Source: a virus. Taken from it: a stretch of DNA of 64,000 nucleotides. The notes beneath the pieces are model-generated. The model saw nothing but the letters and a program-made list of their open reading frames with translations. It had not been told where the DNA came from and searched no databases. Position numbers and translations under genes: made by a program. Positions 1-7,428 of the stretch are shown here, piece by piece. The DNA is taken from positions 1 to 64,000 of IMG/VR virus record IMGVR_UViG_3300028274_000006, one strand, 5' to 3'. Within the stretch, counting starts at the first letter, position 1; every line of letters begins with the position of its first letter.

Positions 1-147
1 TTTATTGAGGAATATGGCAAAAGATGTGTTGATGAATTAAATGAAATAAATGATTGGGAAGAGTATGAGGATGTTAAAGAATCATGGGGTTATGCAAATT
101 GGCATAAATCATTAAGAGTGAGTTACCCAAATATAAATGATAACTAA
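1..147 (+). CDS. Small phage protein, 3' end only
   Basis: Reading frame open from the first base of the window to TAA at 145-147. The 48 residues match the C-terminal end of the 114-residue protein at 37476-37820 almost exactly; only two bases differ over 147. The start lies upstream of the window. Function unknown. Its importance is positional: the window begins inside the same gene at which the second phage genome begins. Confidence 0.75.
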   Translation, partial: FIEEYGKRCVDELNEINDWEEYEDVKESWGYANWHKSLRVSYPNINDN

Positions 148-493
148 AGAAGATATTAACCAAATAAAAGAAAGTATGGGAGATATGACAAAACAATTTA
201 CCGAGGCTAACTACACCATTAGTTTCATCAACGGACAGCCTGGATTAGTCGTGAGATGCGATGAACCAGCAGAACTAGAAGGAATGGTAGAAGCAATCAA
301 GCCTTATTTCAAGAAGTTTAAAGAAGCAGTAGAGACAAAGGCAGTAGAGAGCGGCCTTACAGCCAAGTGCAAAACCTGTGACGCTATGATGGTCAAGAGA
401 TCAGGCACAAGCGCAAGTGGGAAACCCTGGAACGCTCTAATGTGCCCTAACTCAAAGAAAGGCGAACCAGGTCATGAGCCGGTTTGGTTGTAA
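137..493 (+). CDS. Zinc-ribbon phage protein
   Basis: 118-residue protein with a conserved N-terminal block (TEANYTISFINGQPGLVVR) and a C-terminal CxxC...C zinc-ribbon-like part (CKTCDAMMVKR, then MCPNS). The homologue at 37810 keeps both parts. The start is uncertain: ATG 137 overlaps the preceding gene, while ATG 185 matches where strong similarity begins. A nucleic-acid-binding role is an inference from the ribbon; no family name is claimed. Confidence 0.75.
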   Translation: MITKEDINQIKESMGDMTKQFTEANYTISFINGQPGLVVRCDEPAELEGMVEAIKPYFKKFKEAVETKAVESGLTAKCKTCDAMMVKRSGTSASGKPWNALMCPNSKKGEPGHEPVWL

Positions 494-713
494 TATGACA
501 CATTTTTTAGCACAAGAATTTTATAAAGCATTGGGAGATAAGAGTACCAACTCTAGATCAATCTATTACTTCATGGCGAGATACGACGTTGGTTACATTG
601 TAGAGAGATCTGGAACTAGACTTTACTCACTAAGCGACTGGAACAAGAAGGTTCCTGAACTGTATAAGATTGAGCAGAAAGATATAGTTGACAACCGTAA
701 AGATACTAAGTAA
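474..713 (+). CDS. Small phage protein, unknown
   Basis: About 79 residues, overlapping the preceding stop; ATG 495 is an alternative start. Contains an aromatic/basic core (SIYYFMARYDVGYIVERSG) followed by a charged tail. It occupies the place taken in unit B by a small HTH-like protein (38205), but I see no convincing residue-by-residue match. Function unknown. Confidence 0.55.
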   Translation: MSRFGCNMTHFLAQEFYKALGDKSTNSRSIYYFMARYDVGYIVERSGTRLYSLSDWNKKVPELYKIEQKDIVDNRKDTK

Positions 714-787
714 TATTAATATAGCCTATTGAGACAGCGACTAGGACCATAGATACACGGTGGCACCAACGGGTTAGAGAGAACCAA

Positions 788-1018
788 ATGAAACACATCA
801 TCATTTCAGCATTAATAGGAATCCTAGTAGTACTATCCTTCATTGGATACACAGAAAGCCTAAAAGAACACGCTAGAGAGGCCCACGCACAACAAGTAGA
901 ACTCATCAACGAAGTAGCAGAAACATGCGGCACTAAACCTAACAAGTTCTTCATTCAAAATGGAGGCTTCTGGGTAGAGTGCGGTACAGAATTAAAGGAA
1001 GGCTACGATGGGAATTAA
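788..1018 (+). CDS. Small membrane-anchored protein
   Basis: 76 residues: an N-terminal hydrophobic segment (about residues 3-20), then a charged helix and a C-terminal part with two cysteines (ETCGTK and VECGTE), possibly a disulfide in the periplasm or exterior. It lies where unit B carries the transglycosylase (38489), so this slot is variable. The 714-787 gap before it shows no clear promoter. Confidence 0.6.
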   Translation: MKHIIISALIGILVVLSFIGYTESLKEHAREAHAQQVELINEVAETCGTKPNKFFIQNGGFWVECGTELKEGYDGN

Positions 1019-1199
1019 ACTCAAGGATGAGATGACAGTGAAGGATTTGATGGAGATATTTAAAGTATCTAGAACAACCATTGGTAAGTGGGTAAAGAAG
1101 TTTGAGTTAAAGGGAGAGAAAAGAAACATAAAAGGCTATTCGCTTTGGATATTCACTAGAGAACAAGTAGAAAGTTATTTAAAGGAGAAAAATGCTTAA
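1008..1199 (+). CDS. HTH DNA-binding protein (excisionase/MerR-like)
   Basis: 63 residues with a helix-turn-helix pattern (MTVKDLMEIFKVSRTTIGKWVKKFEL) and a C-terminal TREQVESYLK helix, typical of small MerR/excisionase-type domains. The homologue at 39016 shares the plan (LKDEMT, GE(K/R)RN, TREQV). Overlaps its neighbours at both ends. Probably a regulator of phage genes; target unknown. Confidence 0.75.
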   Translation: MGIKLKDEMTVKDLMEIFKVSRTTIGKWVKKFELKGEKRNIKGYSLWIFTREQVESYLKEKNA

Positions 1200-1353
1200 A
1201 ATCTTTGAGAGAATCTTAACTAAGTTTCACTGCTGGAGTTGTCCGGTATGTTTTGAGAACAGATTTAAGAACCCCAGGGGAGTTTCCATACACATAGGTA
1301 AAACAAAAGACAAAAATCATATCAAGGCAAGAATAAAATCATGGCGTACATGA
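1192..1353 (+). CDS. C2H2-like zinc-finger microprotein
   Basis: 53 residues starting 8 bases before the end of the HTH gene. Contains CPVCFENRF and GVSIHIG followed by a second His, a Cys2-His2-like arrangement. The unit B homologue at 39472 keeps FK/KIF..CPVC..F..RG..IHIG. Probably binds zinc and nucleic acid (inference). Overlaps the start of the HNH gene. Confidence 0.65.
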   Translation: MLKIFERILTKFHCWSCPVCFENRFKNPRGVSIHIGKTKDKNHIKARIKSWRT

Positions 1354-1805
1354 AGAGTGAACAGACTAGCAAGACAATGAGATCACATAGGACCTGTTCT
1401 AAGTGTAAGAAGAACAGAATGATTAAGTTCTACTGTAAACCTACAGCACTTATCTGCAACGACTGTAAGCGTAAGGCAAAGAGAGTAAAGAAACAAAGTA
1501 GTCCAGGCAAGATAAGAGAGAAGAAGGACAAGGTGTGGAGTCAGACAATAAAAGAGAGATCTGCCTGGAAGTGTGAATATTGTGGCAACGAGAAGTATCT
1601 ACACGCTCATCATATCTACACACGCAACAACCACCAGATTAGATGGGATATGGACAACGGCATAGCCCTTTGCGGCGGACATCACACCATGAGTAGTAAG
1701 TTCTCAGCTCACAAGACACCTCTAGAGTTCATAGAATGGATCAAGGAGAAGCGCGGATTAAAGTGGTATGAGAGATTAAGAAGTAAAGCAAGGAAAGTAA
1801 AGTGA
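1341..1805 (+). CDS. NinG/Rap-like HNH nuclease
   Basis: 154 residues. An N-terminal zinc finger (CSKCKKNR...CNDCKRKAKRVKK) is followed by an HNH-type domain (CEYCGN, HAHHIYTRNN, ALCGGHH). The layout resembles lambda NinG/Rap-type recombination nucleases that act on branched DNA, or a free-standing HNH endonuclease. The homologue at 39629 shares the N-terminal half almost unchanged but has a different HNH half, which suggests domain exchange. ATG 1350 is an alternative start. Confidence 0.75.
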   Translation: MAYMKSEQTSKTMRSHRTCSKCKKNRMIKFYCKPTALICNDCKRKAKRVKKQSSPGKIREKKDKVWSQTIKERSAWKCEYCGNEKYLHAHHIYTRNNHQIRWDMDNGIALCGGHHTMSSKFSAHKTPLEFIEWIKEKRGLKWYERLRSKARKVK

Positions 1806-2161
1806 AGACTATCAGAACACAAGCGCAAATTACTAGTCTTTCAAGCAGAGCCGACGGCTCTCTTAGGCTATCAATAGTAACCCCAGAGCTAAGCTCAGAG
1901 GAGAAGGTGGCTGTAATGGAATTACAGAATCAACTCATTATTGCACTGCTTACTCCTGAAGAGTTTCAGACGGAGGAAATGGTCATAGACAAGGATTTAG
2001 ACGGCAAGAGTCCATCTAACAGGCTTAGGAACGTACTATTTGTATGGTTTAAGAAATTGCAAGAAAAAGAACAGACTAAAGACGATTTTAGCCTATGGTA
2101 TCGCAATAAAATTGAGTCTATAATAGATAGTATCAAGATAAAGATAGAGGACTTAGAATGA
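1802..2161 (+). CDS. Phage protein, unknown (GTG start)
   Basis: 119 residues from GTG 1802, overlapping the HNH stop as GTGA. Predominantly helical and charged, with no recognised domain. The positional equivalent in unit B (40087, 114 residues, also directly after the HNH gene) is similar in size and character but not obviously homologous. Function unknown. Confidence 0.6.
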   Translation: MKTIRTQAQITSLSSRADGSLRLSIVTPELSSEEKVAVMELQNQLIIALLTPEEFQTEEMVIDKDLDGKSPSNRLRNVLFVWFKKLQEKEQTKDDFSLWYRNKIESIIDSIKIKIEDLE

Positions 2162-2325
2162 GTGAAAAAGAAAGAATCCAAGCCAACATAGAAGCTGAAA
2201 GAGAGAGACTAATTAAAGAGCTAGAGGCTAACATTGAAGCACAGAGAGTCAAACCAGAAGAAGATGATGAATGGCCCTACGACGACGATCTGTGGTTACA
2301 ATTAGTAAGTCAGGGAGCAATGTAA
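2158..2325 (+). CDS. Acidic helical microprotein
   Basis: 55 residues (starts MSEKERIQANIEAERERL): a charged helix followed by an acidic patch (PEEDDEWPYDDD). Its ATG overlaps the preceding stop and its TAA overlaps the next ATG. No family recognised. Confidence 0.55.
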   Translation: MSEKERIQANIEAERERLIKELEANIEAQRVKPEEDDEWPYDDDLWLQLVSQGAM

Positions 2326-2426
2326 TGTTAGGACGTATTCTAACCTTACTAGCATTAGCCTTATTAGCCATGATTTTACTAATGTGGATGAACATATTAT
2401 TACAGGGTGGAGTAACTCCCTGGTAA
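2325..2426 (+). CDS. Single-TM microprotein with GGVTPW tail
   Basis: 33 residues, almost entirely one hydrophobic helix, ending GGVTPW. The unit B counterpart at 40441 has a different membrane helix but the identical GGVTPW end and near-identical DNA for about 35 bases past the stop. Membrane role inferred; function unknown. Confidence 0.6.
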   Translation: MLGRILTLLALALLAMILLMWMNILLQGGVTPW

Positions 2427-2446
2427 AAGAAAGGATAAATAACATT

Positions 2447-2599
2447 ATGAAAACGACACCAGAATTGATAGAACTATATACAGTTTGCACTCAATTAGCG
2501 ATGAAGCAAAATCAAACTGTAGGAGAAAAAAACGACTACTACGTTACGTTAGAACAAATAGAATGGATTATTAAAACTGATAAACCTATAAACAAGTAA
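2447..2599 (+). CDS. Small phage protein
   Basis: 50 residues from ATG 2447, with AAGGA about 11 bases upstream. Helical, no recognised domain. In unit B the first codons survive but are joined to the tail of a downstream gene by a deletion (see 40559). Confidence 0.5.
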   Translation: MKTTPELIELYTVCTQLAMKQNQTVGEKNDYYVTLEQIEWIIKTDKPINK

Positions 2600-2627
2600 A
2601 TAAACATTAAAGAGAAAGGGTAGTGGG

Positions 2628-2756
2628 ATGAAGAAAATAAAATCAGATAGTGGTTATTTAGGACATAGATACATTTGTATTAAATGTCATGGTGAGGTCA
2701 ATTTCTCAGATAAATACTGTAAGTGGTGTGGCAAGAAACTAACTAAAAAGGAATAA
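2628..2756 (+). CDS. Zinc-ribbon microprotein
   Basis: 42 residues with two CxxC knuckles (CIKCHGE and CKWCGKK) about 14 residues apart, a classic small zinc ribbon. Absent from unit B, where this stretch is deleted. Confidence 0.6.
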   Translation: MKKIKSDSGYLGHRYICIKCHGEVNFSDKYCKWCGKKLTKKE

Positions 2757-2761
2757 TCTAT

Positions 2762-2911
2762 ATGAAGAAGATACAAGCCCAAGAACGCAAGAGAATAATG
2801 GATAAGGTGGAGAAAATAGATACTTATTCTCATTATGGGTCGGCATCTGGTGGAGTAGTTAAAGAAAAGATATCAGAAGCTATTACTAACCAAACGGAGG
2901 AGGAATTATGA
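2762..2911 (+). CDS. Small phage protein
   Basis: 49 residues; basic N-terminal helix and an EAITNQTEEEL end. That C-terminus persists in unit B as part of a 12-codon remnant (40559-40597). Overlaps the next ATG. Function unknown. Confidence 0.5.
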   Translation: MKKIQAQERKRIMDKVEKIDTYSHYGSASGGVVKEKISEAITNQTEEEL

Positions 2912-3264
2912 GTTTAATAAAACACGCAAAAAGAGAATTGGAGCTAGCTGGTCTTTTTGATAAAGACAGCGATTATGATGGAGAGATTGGCAAAGCTGTA
3001 ATGCAACTGATTAGAGTTTTTTCTAAGCAAGGTCATTCTGGTTTTTCAGCAGGAATGACTCTAAGTATTTTTAATAAAGTTGCAAGCTATAAAACACTAA
3101 CTCCTATTACTGGAAACCCAGAGGAATGGATGAATGTTAGTGAAGTAAGTGGTGAACCAATGTGGCAATCAACTAGATGTCCTAGTGTATTTTCCAAAGA
3201 CGGATTAAAAACTTGGTATGACCTAGATGCACCTAAAAAGAAATGGTATCAATTCTGGAAATAA
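2908..3264 (+). CDS. Conserved phage protein (SVF..DG..WYD type)
   Basis: 118 residues. The N-terminal helix (KHAKRELELAGLFDKDSDYD), a central HSGFSAGM segment and a C-terminal SVFSKDGLKTWYDLDAP motif resemble a family of uncharacterised proteins seen across phages of many hosts (recognised from memory of the pattern, not searched). Strong GGAGGA RBS. No counterpart in unit B inside the window. Confidence 0.7.
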   Translation: MSLIKHAKRELELAGLFDKDSDYDGEIGKAVMQLIRVFSKQGHSGFSAGMTLSIFNKVASYKTLTPITGNPEEWMNVSEVSGEPMWQSTRCPSVFSKDGLKTWYDLDAPKKKWYQFWK

Positions 3265-3287
3265 TTTAAGGACTAACTAAAACAACT

Positions 3288-3395
3288 ATGACTAAAATAG
3301 ACAAAGACTATCCAATATTCATTGCCTCACTTCGTTACAAGGATGAGATAAGAAGTCAGATAGAAGAAATGGGATTAAGCAACAGGATTATATGA
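3288..3395 (+). CDS. Very small ORF, 35 aa
   Basis: ATG 3288 to TGA 3395. The sequence (FIASLRYKDEIRSQIEEMG) resembles the last strand-helix of some sugar-biosynthesis or methyltransferase proteins, so it may be a leftover of a larger gene. Overlaps the next ATG. Confidence 0.4.
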   Translation: MTKIDKDYPIFIASLRYKDEIRSQIEEMGLSNRII

Positions 3396-3493
3396 AGCCA
3401 GAATACTTAATAGCACTTATGTTTATCTTTGTAGCGGCTTGGGCTATACTAGGAACAATCATAATTACACTAATGTTATTTAGAATAATATAA
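3392..3493 (+). CDS. Single-TM microprotein
   Basis: 33 residues forming one long hydrophobic helix (LIALMFIFVAAWAILGTIII), stop overlapping the next start (TAATG). Probably a membrane microprotein; function unknown. Confidence 0.5.
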   Translation: MKPEYLIALMFIFVAAWAILGTIIITLMLFRII

Positions 3494-4356
3494 TGCACAA
3501 ACTAAGCCCCAAACAAGTCAGGCCAGGATACGACAAGGGATTTATAGATGGATACAACCAAGCAGTAGATGATCACTTAATAGAAAGAGGAGCCATGATT
3601 GGAGTAATCGGACATTCAGGGGTAGTTGGTAAAGCAATTTATAACGCTTTTCCTGGGTCTATTGGCCTAAGTTCTAAAGAGGGAAGCTATGAAGAAATGG
3701 CTAAAGCTGACATAGTGTTTATGGCAGTACCCACTCCAAGCAAGAAGGACGGCAGTATTAACATGGACATCCTTTACAGCTGCATGGATGAAATGCAGAA
3801 GCACAAGACTAAGGAACAAATAGTAGTAGTTAAGTCTACAGTAGTACCAGGAACCAACAAATACCTTACAAGCAATTACGACTTTGAGTTTGTATCATCC
3901 CCTGAATTCTTAACAGAACTAAACGCAGAGACAGACTTCTTAACTCCCGATAGGGTAGTAATAGGAGCTAACTCTAAAGAGGCATTTGATAAGGTAATAG
4001 ATTCGTACAGCAAGATTCTCCCCGATGGAACACAGATAGTTAGATGCAAACCAATAGAAGCAGAGCTAATTAAGTACTACGCCAACTGTTTCCTAGCAAT
4101 GAAGGTAATCTACGCTAACGAGGCTAAGACACTTTGTGATGAAGTAGGAGCTGACTACGACAAGGTCAAACTAGGTGTGTCATTAGATAGTAGAATCGGT
4201 GATTCACATCTAAGCGTAACAGAAAAAGGTGGATACAGCGGCATGTGTTTCCCTAAAGATACTAAGGGATTCTCAGACTATTCAAAGAAAATAGGAATCA
4301 AACAAGAACTAATAGAGACTATGGTAAAACTAAACAAAGAGATACGAGAGAAATAA
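3493..4356 (+). CDS. UDP-glucose/GDP-mannose dehydrogenase-like protein
   Basis: 287 residues. From about residue 35 there is a Rossmann fold (GVIGHSGVVGKAIY), then a VKSTVVPGT strand, a conserved SPEFL, the domain-linking helix and the catalytic-cysteine motif GMCFPKDTKGF. This is the family that oxidises nucleotide sugars to uronic acids. It is short (family about 390-450), lacking the C-terminal nucleotide-sugar domain, so it may be reduced or altered. Residues 1-31 match the separate small protein at 41198 in unit B, so the dehydrogenase looks fused onto it. An internal ATG 3595 with AGGAG just upstream may be the true or a second start. Confidence 0.8.
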   Translation: MHKLSPKQVRPGYDKGFIDGYNQAVDDHLIERGAMIGVIGHSGVVGKAIYNAFPGSIGLSSKEGSYEEMAKADIVFMAVPTPSKKDGSINMDILYSCMDEMQKHKTKEQIVVVKSTVVPGTNKYLTSNYDFEFVSSPEFLTELNAETDFLTPDRVVIGANSKEAFDKVIDSYSKILPDGTQIVRCKPIEAELIKYYANCFLAMKVIYANEAKTLCDEVGADYDKVKLGVSLDSRIGDSHLSVTEKGGYSGMCFPKDTKGFSDYSKKIGIKQELIETMVKLNKEIREK

Positions 4357-4359
4357 ATA

Positions 4360-4375
4360 TGGTATAGTGGGATAT
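4360..4375 (+). promoter_or_regulatory. Extended -10 promoter, probable leaderless start
   Basis: TGGTATAGT at 4360-4368 (extended -10 with TATAGT at 4363-4368), then exactly 7 bases to ATG 4376. Transcription would start at or next to the A of the ATG, giving an mRNA without a 5' leader. The unit B promoter at 41416 has the same spacing before a different gene. Confidence 0.55.
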
Positions 4376-5683
4376 ATGGCGGAAAAGAAAGATTTTAGTA
4401 AAGTATTGTCTCTTTTTAACTGGAAAGACAACCCCAGAGCTATTAAGCAAGACAGGTTTGAGGAGTTAAAGAATCGCATTAAGCGTCATGGCCAGATTAA
4501 ACCCCTAATAATTACAGAAGAAGGTGAGGTACTAGGTGGCAATATGCGACTTAAAGCCTTTCAGGAACTAGGCATAGAAGAAGCCTGGGTAAGTGTAGTA
4601 CATCCAAAGAATGAGGCAGAGAAGATTGAGATAGCACTCACTGACAATGAGGAGATGGGATACTACGAGGATCAAGCTCTTGCAGAGCTAATTGATAAAT
4701 ACAAAGACGATATAGACTTAACTAAGTACAGCGTACATCTATCACAGCCTAAGAGTTTAGATGAGATACTTAAAGAGTTTTCACCAGACATCAAAGATAG
4801 TTATAGTTTAAAAGATATTTTTATTATCCCCCCATTTAGTGTGCTAGACGCTAGGCTTGGAGATTGGCAGGACAGAAAAAAAGACTGGCTAAGCATAGGT
4901 ATAAAAAGTGAATTGGGTAGAGAAAAAAATATAATGAAAGCTACTAAAGCCCCTTCGTATCAGTCTGGCACTAATACCCACATTGCACCATCAACATCAG
5001 TTTTTGACCCTGTTTTATGTGAAATAAGTTATAAATGGTTTAACGTTAAGGGAGGTAGTGTACTAGACCCATTTTCAGGCGGTAGTGTTAGGGGTGTAGT
5101 AGCTGAAAAACTTGGTTACAAATACACAGGCATTGAGTTAAGTAAGGATCAGGTTGAAGCAAACAGGGTACAAGCAAAAGATATTGGAGTAAGTCCTACG
5201 TGGATACAAGGTGATAGCAACGCTGAATTAGACAAAATAGATGATAAGTATGACATGGTTTTTAGTTGTCCTCCCTATGAGGATTTAGAAGTATATAGTG
5301 ATGACCCCGCAGACATTAGCAACATGAGCCATGATGATTTCAACCAGGCATACAAAAGCATAATTAAAAAGGCAGTTAGTAAGCTAAAAGATGATGGCTT
5401 TGTGGTGTGGGTAGTGGGTGAGGTTAGGGGTAAAAAGGGCTTTTATAACCTACTAATACCAAACACAGTTAAATTTTTTGAGGAGGCTGGTGCGAATTTT
5501 TATAATGAAGTTGTTTTAGTTACGGCCAACGGAACAGCGGGTATGAGAGCCAAGAGATCTTTTCAATCTGGCAGAAAAGTAGTTAAGACACACCAAAACG
5601 TATTAGTTTTCTATAAAGGAGATCCAAAAAAGATTAAGGGCAAGTTTGGTGATGTTGATGTTGATGAACTGCCTATTGATTAG
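4376..5683 (+). CDS. ParB-domain fused DNA methyltransferase
   Basis: 435 residues from ATG 4376 (an in-frame GTG 4367 lies inside the -10 box). Residues 1-110 are a ParB-like nuclease/DNA-binding domain (NPRAIK..RFEELKNRIKRHGQIKPLII, then GGNMRLKA). The C-terminal part is an amino-methyltransferase with the SAM motif LDPFSGGSV near residue 228 and a catalytic SCPPY motif near 297, typical of N4-cytosine/N6-adenine methylases. No cognate restriction enzyme is nearby, so anti-restriction or marking of phage DNA is likely (inference). Absent from unit B. Confidence 0.85.
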   Translation: MAEKKDFSKVLSLFNWKDNPRAIKQDRFEELKNRIKRHGQIKPLIITEEGEVLGGNMRLKAFQELGIEEAWVSVVHPKNEAEKIEIALTDNEEMGYYEDQALAELIDKYKDDIDLTKYSVHLSQPKSLDEILKEFSPDIKDSYSLKDIFIIPPFSVLDARLGDWQDRKKDWLSIGIKSELGREKNIMKATKAPSYQSGTNTHIAPSTSVFDPVLCEISYKWFNVKGGSVLDPFSGGSVRGVVAEKLGYKYTGIELSKDQVEANRVQAKDIGVSPTWIQGDSNAELDKIDDKYDMVFSCPPYEDLEVYSDDPADISNMSHDDFNQAYKSIIKKAVSKLKDDGFVVWVVGEVRGKKGFYNLLIPNTVKFFEEAGANFYNEVVLVTANGTAGMRAKRSFQSGRKVVKTHQNVLVFYKGDPKKIKGKFGDVDVDELPID

Positions 5684-5718
5684 TGTATGCGATAGTGTAT
5701 ACTCGTTAGCATGTACAC
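5683..5718. promoter_or_regulatory. Promoter and operator-like inverted repeat
   Basis: GTGTATGC (5683-5690) and GCATGTACAC (5709-5718) form an imperfect inverted repeat around TATACT (5698-5703), which is 7 bases before ATG 5711. Again a probable leaderless start. The repeat straddles promoter and start of a small HTH gene, as expected for an autoregulatory operator (inference). Confidence 0.5.
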
Positions 5719-5881
5719 ACTACAAGAAGCAAAACACAAACTGGGCTACGCTAACAGCTCATATATTAGAAAGTTGATAGCAGCTAAAAAGGTTAGGGCA
5801 ATAAAAAAGGGCAATACCTGGATTATTACTCAAGACGAAATGAACAGACTAATGGCACTAAGAGCCGAAAGATTTAATTAA
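5711..5881 (+). CDS. Small HTH DNA-binding protein
   Basis: 56 residues: YTLQEAKHKLGYANSSYIRK followed by IAAKKVRAIKKGNTWIITQDE, the helix-turn-helix and wing of an excisionase/MerR-like domain. Directly downstream of an inverted repeat and just upstream of the terminase genes, so it may autoregulate or control the packaging operon. No counterpart in unit B. Confidence 0.7.
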   Translation: MYTLQEAKHKLGYANSSYIRKLIAAKKVRAIKKGNTWIITQDEMNRLMALRAERFN

Positions 5882-5901
5882 GTAATCGGTAATTAAACGG
5901 T

Positions 5902-6174
5902 ATGGCAAAGAAAAACAGCGGACAGTTCAAACCAGGCAACAATGCAAATCCAAATGGTCGCCCTAAGAAGGGCTACTCTATTACTGAATGGTTTAAGGAG
6001 ATGTTAAACTCTAAACCAGAAGTTAAAGATGCTATTGGTAAAAGCATATTAAAAAAAGCATTAGAGGGCGACCAATCAGCTCAAAGAATGGTGTGGAATT
6101 ATATGGATGGTATGCCTAAGCAAGAAGCAGACGTAACAATTAAAGACATCAGGGGTCTAGTGGATGTTAAATGA
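5902..6174 (+). CDS. Probable terminase small subunit (DUF5681-like)
   Basis: 90 residues. The N-terminus (GQFKPGNNANPNGRPKKG) is the signature of DUF5681-type proteins, commonly found next to large terminases; the rest is helical. Ends overlapping the TerL start. Called from motif and position. Unit B has an unrelated small protein in this slot (41432). Confidence 0.65.
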   Translation: MAKKNSGQFKPGNNANPNGRPKKGYSITEWFKEMLNSKPEVKDAIGKSILKKALEGDQSAQRMVWNYMDGMPKQEADVTIKDIRGLVDVK

Positions 6175-7415
6175 CAATAGCAAGATCAGACTGGCAGAAG
6201 AAGGTTTGGGAAGATACTCATAGATACTTAGTTATTAATTGTGGTCGTAGGGCTGGGAAAAGCACCATCGCCTCACTTCGCATGCTTTGGTTTGCTAGTG
6301 AGAATGAGAAAACAACCGTTTGGTATATAGCTCCTACATACAAACAGGCTAAATCTATTATGTGGTCAATGCTTATAGAGTTAATTCCAGAGCAGGTTAT
6401 TAAGAAGAAGAACGAAACAGAGCTAGTGTTTAAGCTAATAAATGGAAGCGAGATACACTTAAAGGGCGCAGACAACCCAGACTCCCTTAGGGGTGTGAGA
6501 ATAGACTTCTGTATCTTTGATGAGGCAGCGTTTATAGATAAGTGGGATGAGGTGTGGAAGGTTACTAGGCCAACGCTAATGGATAGTAAGGCTGACGTAT
6601 GGTTTATCAGTACACCCAACGGATTCAATCACTTTAAAGAACTCTATGAGAGAGTAGATGATGACTGGCAATCATTTCACTTTACTACTTACGACAACCC
6701 ACACATTCCAGAAGAAGAAATATACCAGTCTAAGGTAGAGATGGATGAAGACTCATTTGCTCAGGAAATACTTGGTGAGTTTAAGAAGATGAGTGGATTG
6801 GTGTATAAGTCGTTTAGACGTAACCTACACATGGTAGATATCCCTAAGCTAGATGAAGGATGGAACTACACAAGGGCCATTGACTTTGGGTTTAATCATA
6901 AGACTGCAATAGGATACTTTGCCATTAACAGCGTAGGTAATTTAATCTACATGTACGACGGTCTATACCAACCAGGACTAACCATGCAAGAGACAGCAGA
7001 CATAGTTAAGATCAAGGATGCTGGTAAGGTAATAGCCAACGCAATAGCCGATAGTGCTCAACCCCTATATTTAGAAGAACTTTCACGTGAAGGAGTACAC
7101 TTCAATCCTGTAGTTAAAGGACCAGACAGTGTTCAAATGGGAATCACTAAGGTAGCAGAACTGTTAAAGGTAAGACACGATACTGGTAAGCCAACACTGA
7201 TGTTTAATAAGAACTTAACATGGGTAGCAGATGAGTTTGAGAAGTATCGCTGGATGGAGAATAAGACACAGGGTGTTATTAAGAACGTACCCCTAAAAAG
7301 AGAAGATGACGCCATGGATATGATTAGATACTTTGCTATGAACTACATGGGTGGAGGCAAGAGAGAATACCGACAATCATCTAGGCCACGCTTGACATAC
7401 GGCAGGGTTAGATGA
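6171..7415 (+). CDS. terL: Terminase large subunit
   Basis: 414 residues; packages DNA into the prohead with an N-terminal ATPase and C-terminal nuclease. Walker A is GRRAGKST (residues 25-32); Walker B is DFCIFDEAAF near 115; a STPNGF coupling motif follows. The nuclease domain shows AIDFGFNHKTA, an ADSAQP aspartate and REDDAMDMIRYF. The unit B copy at 41683 has the same length with strong identity. Overlaps the small-subunit gene by 4 bases. Its 3' end contains a conserved promoter. Confidence 0.95.
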   Translation: MTIARSDWQKKVWEDTHRYLVINCGRRAGKSTIASLRMLWFASENEKTTVWYIAPTYKQAKSIMWSMLIELIPEQVIKKKNETELVFKLINGSEIHLKGADNPDSLRGVRIDFCIFDEAAFIDKWDEVWKVTRPTLMDSKADVWFISTPNGFNHFKELYERVDDDWQSFHFTTYDNPHIPEEEIYQSKVEMDEDSFAQEILGEFKKMSGLVYKSFRRNLHMVDIPKLDEGWNYTRAIDFGFNHKTAIGYFAINSVGNLIYMYDGLYQPGLTMQETADIVKIKDAGKVIANAIADSAQPLYLEELSREGVHFNPVVKGPDSVQMGITKVAELLKVRHDTGKPTLMFNKNLTWVADEFEKYRWMENKTQGVIKNVPLKREDDAMDMIRYFAMNYMGGGKREYRQSSRPRLTYGRVR

Positions 7416-7421
7416 TATTTT
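7392..7421 (+). promoter_or_regulatory. Sigma70-type promoter inside terL 3' end
   Basis: TTGACA at 7392-7397, 18-base spacer, TATTTT at 7416-7421. Both boxes and the spacing are kept in unit B (42904-42933). Would drive portal and downstream genes. Confidence 0.5.
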
Positions 7422-7428
7422 AATGTAA

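Noticed and set aside
1-147. Terminal direct repeat of a circular genome
   Set aside because: The matching copy at 37674 is internal, differs at two positions and is followed by diverged, not identical, sequence, so it is not a simple circularisation overlap.
706-954. Reverse-strand ORF (and others on the minus strand such as 6218-6628, 25808-26260, 61818-62249)
   Set aside because: Each lies opposite a well-supported plus-strand gene, lacks an RBS and has a shadow-like composition. No minus-strand gene is supported in this window.
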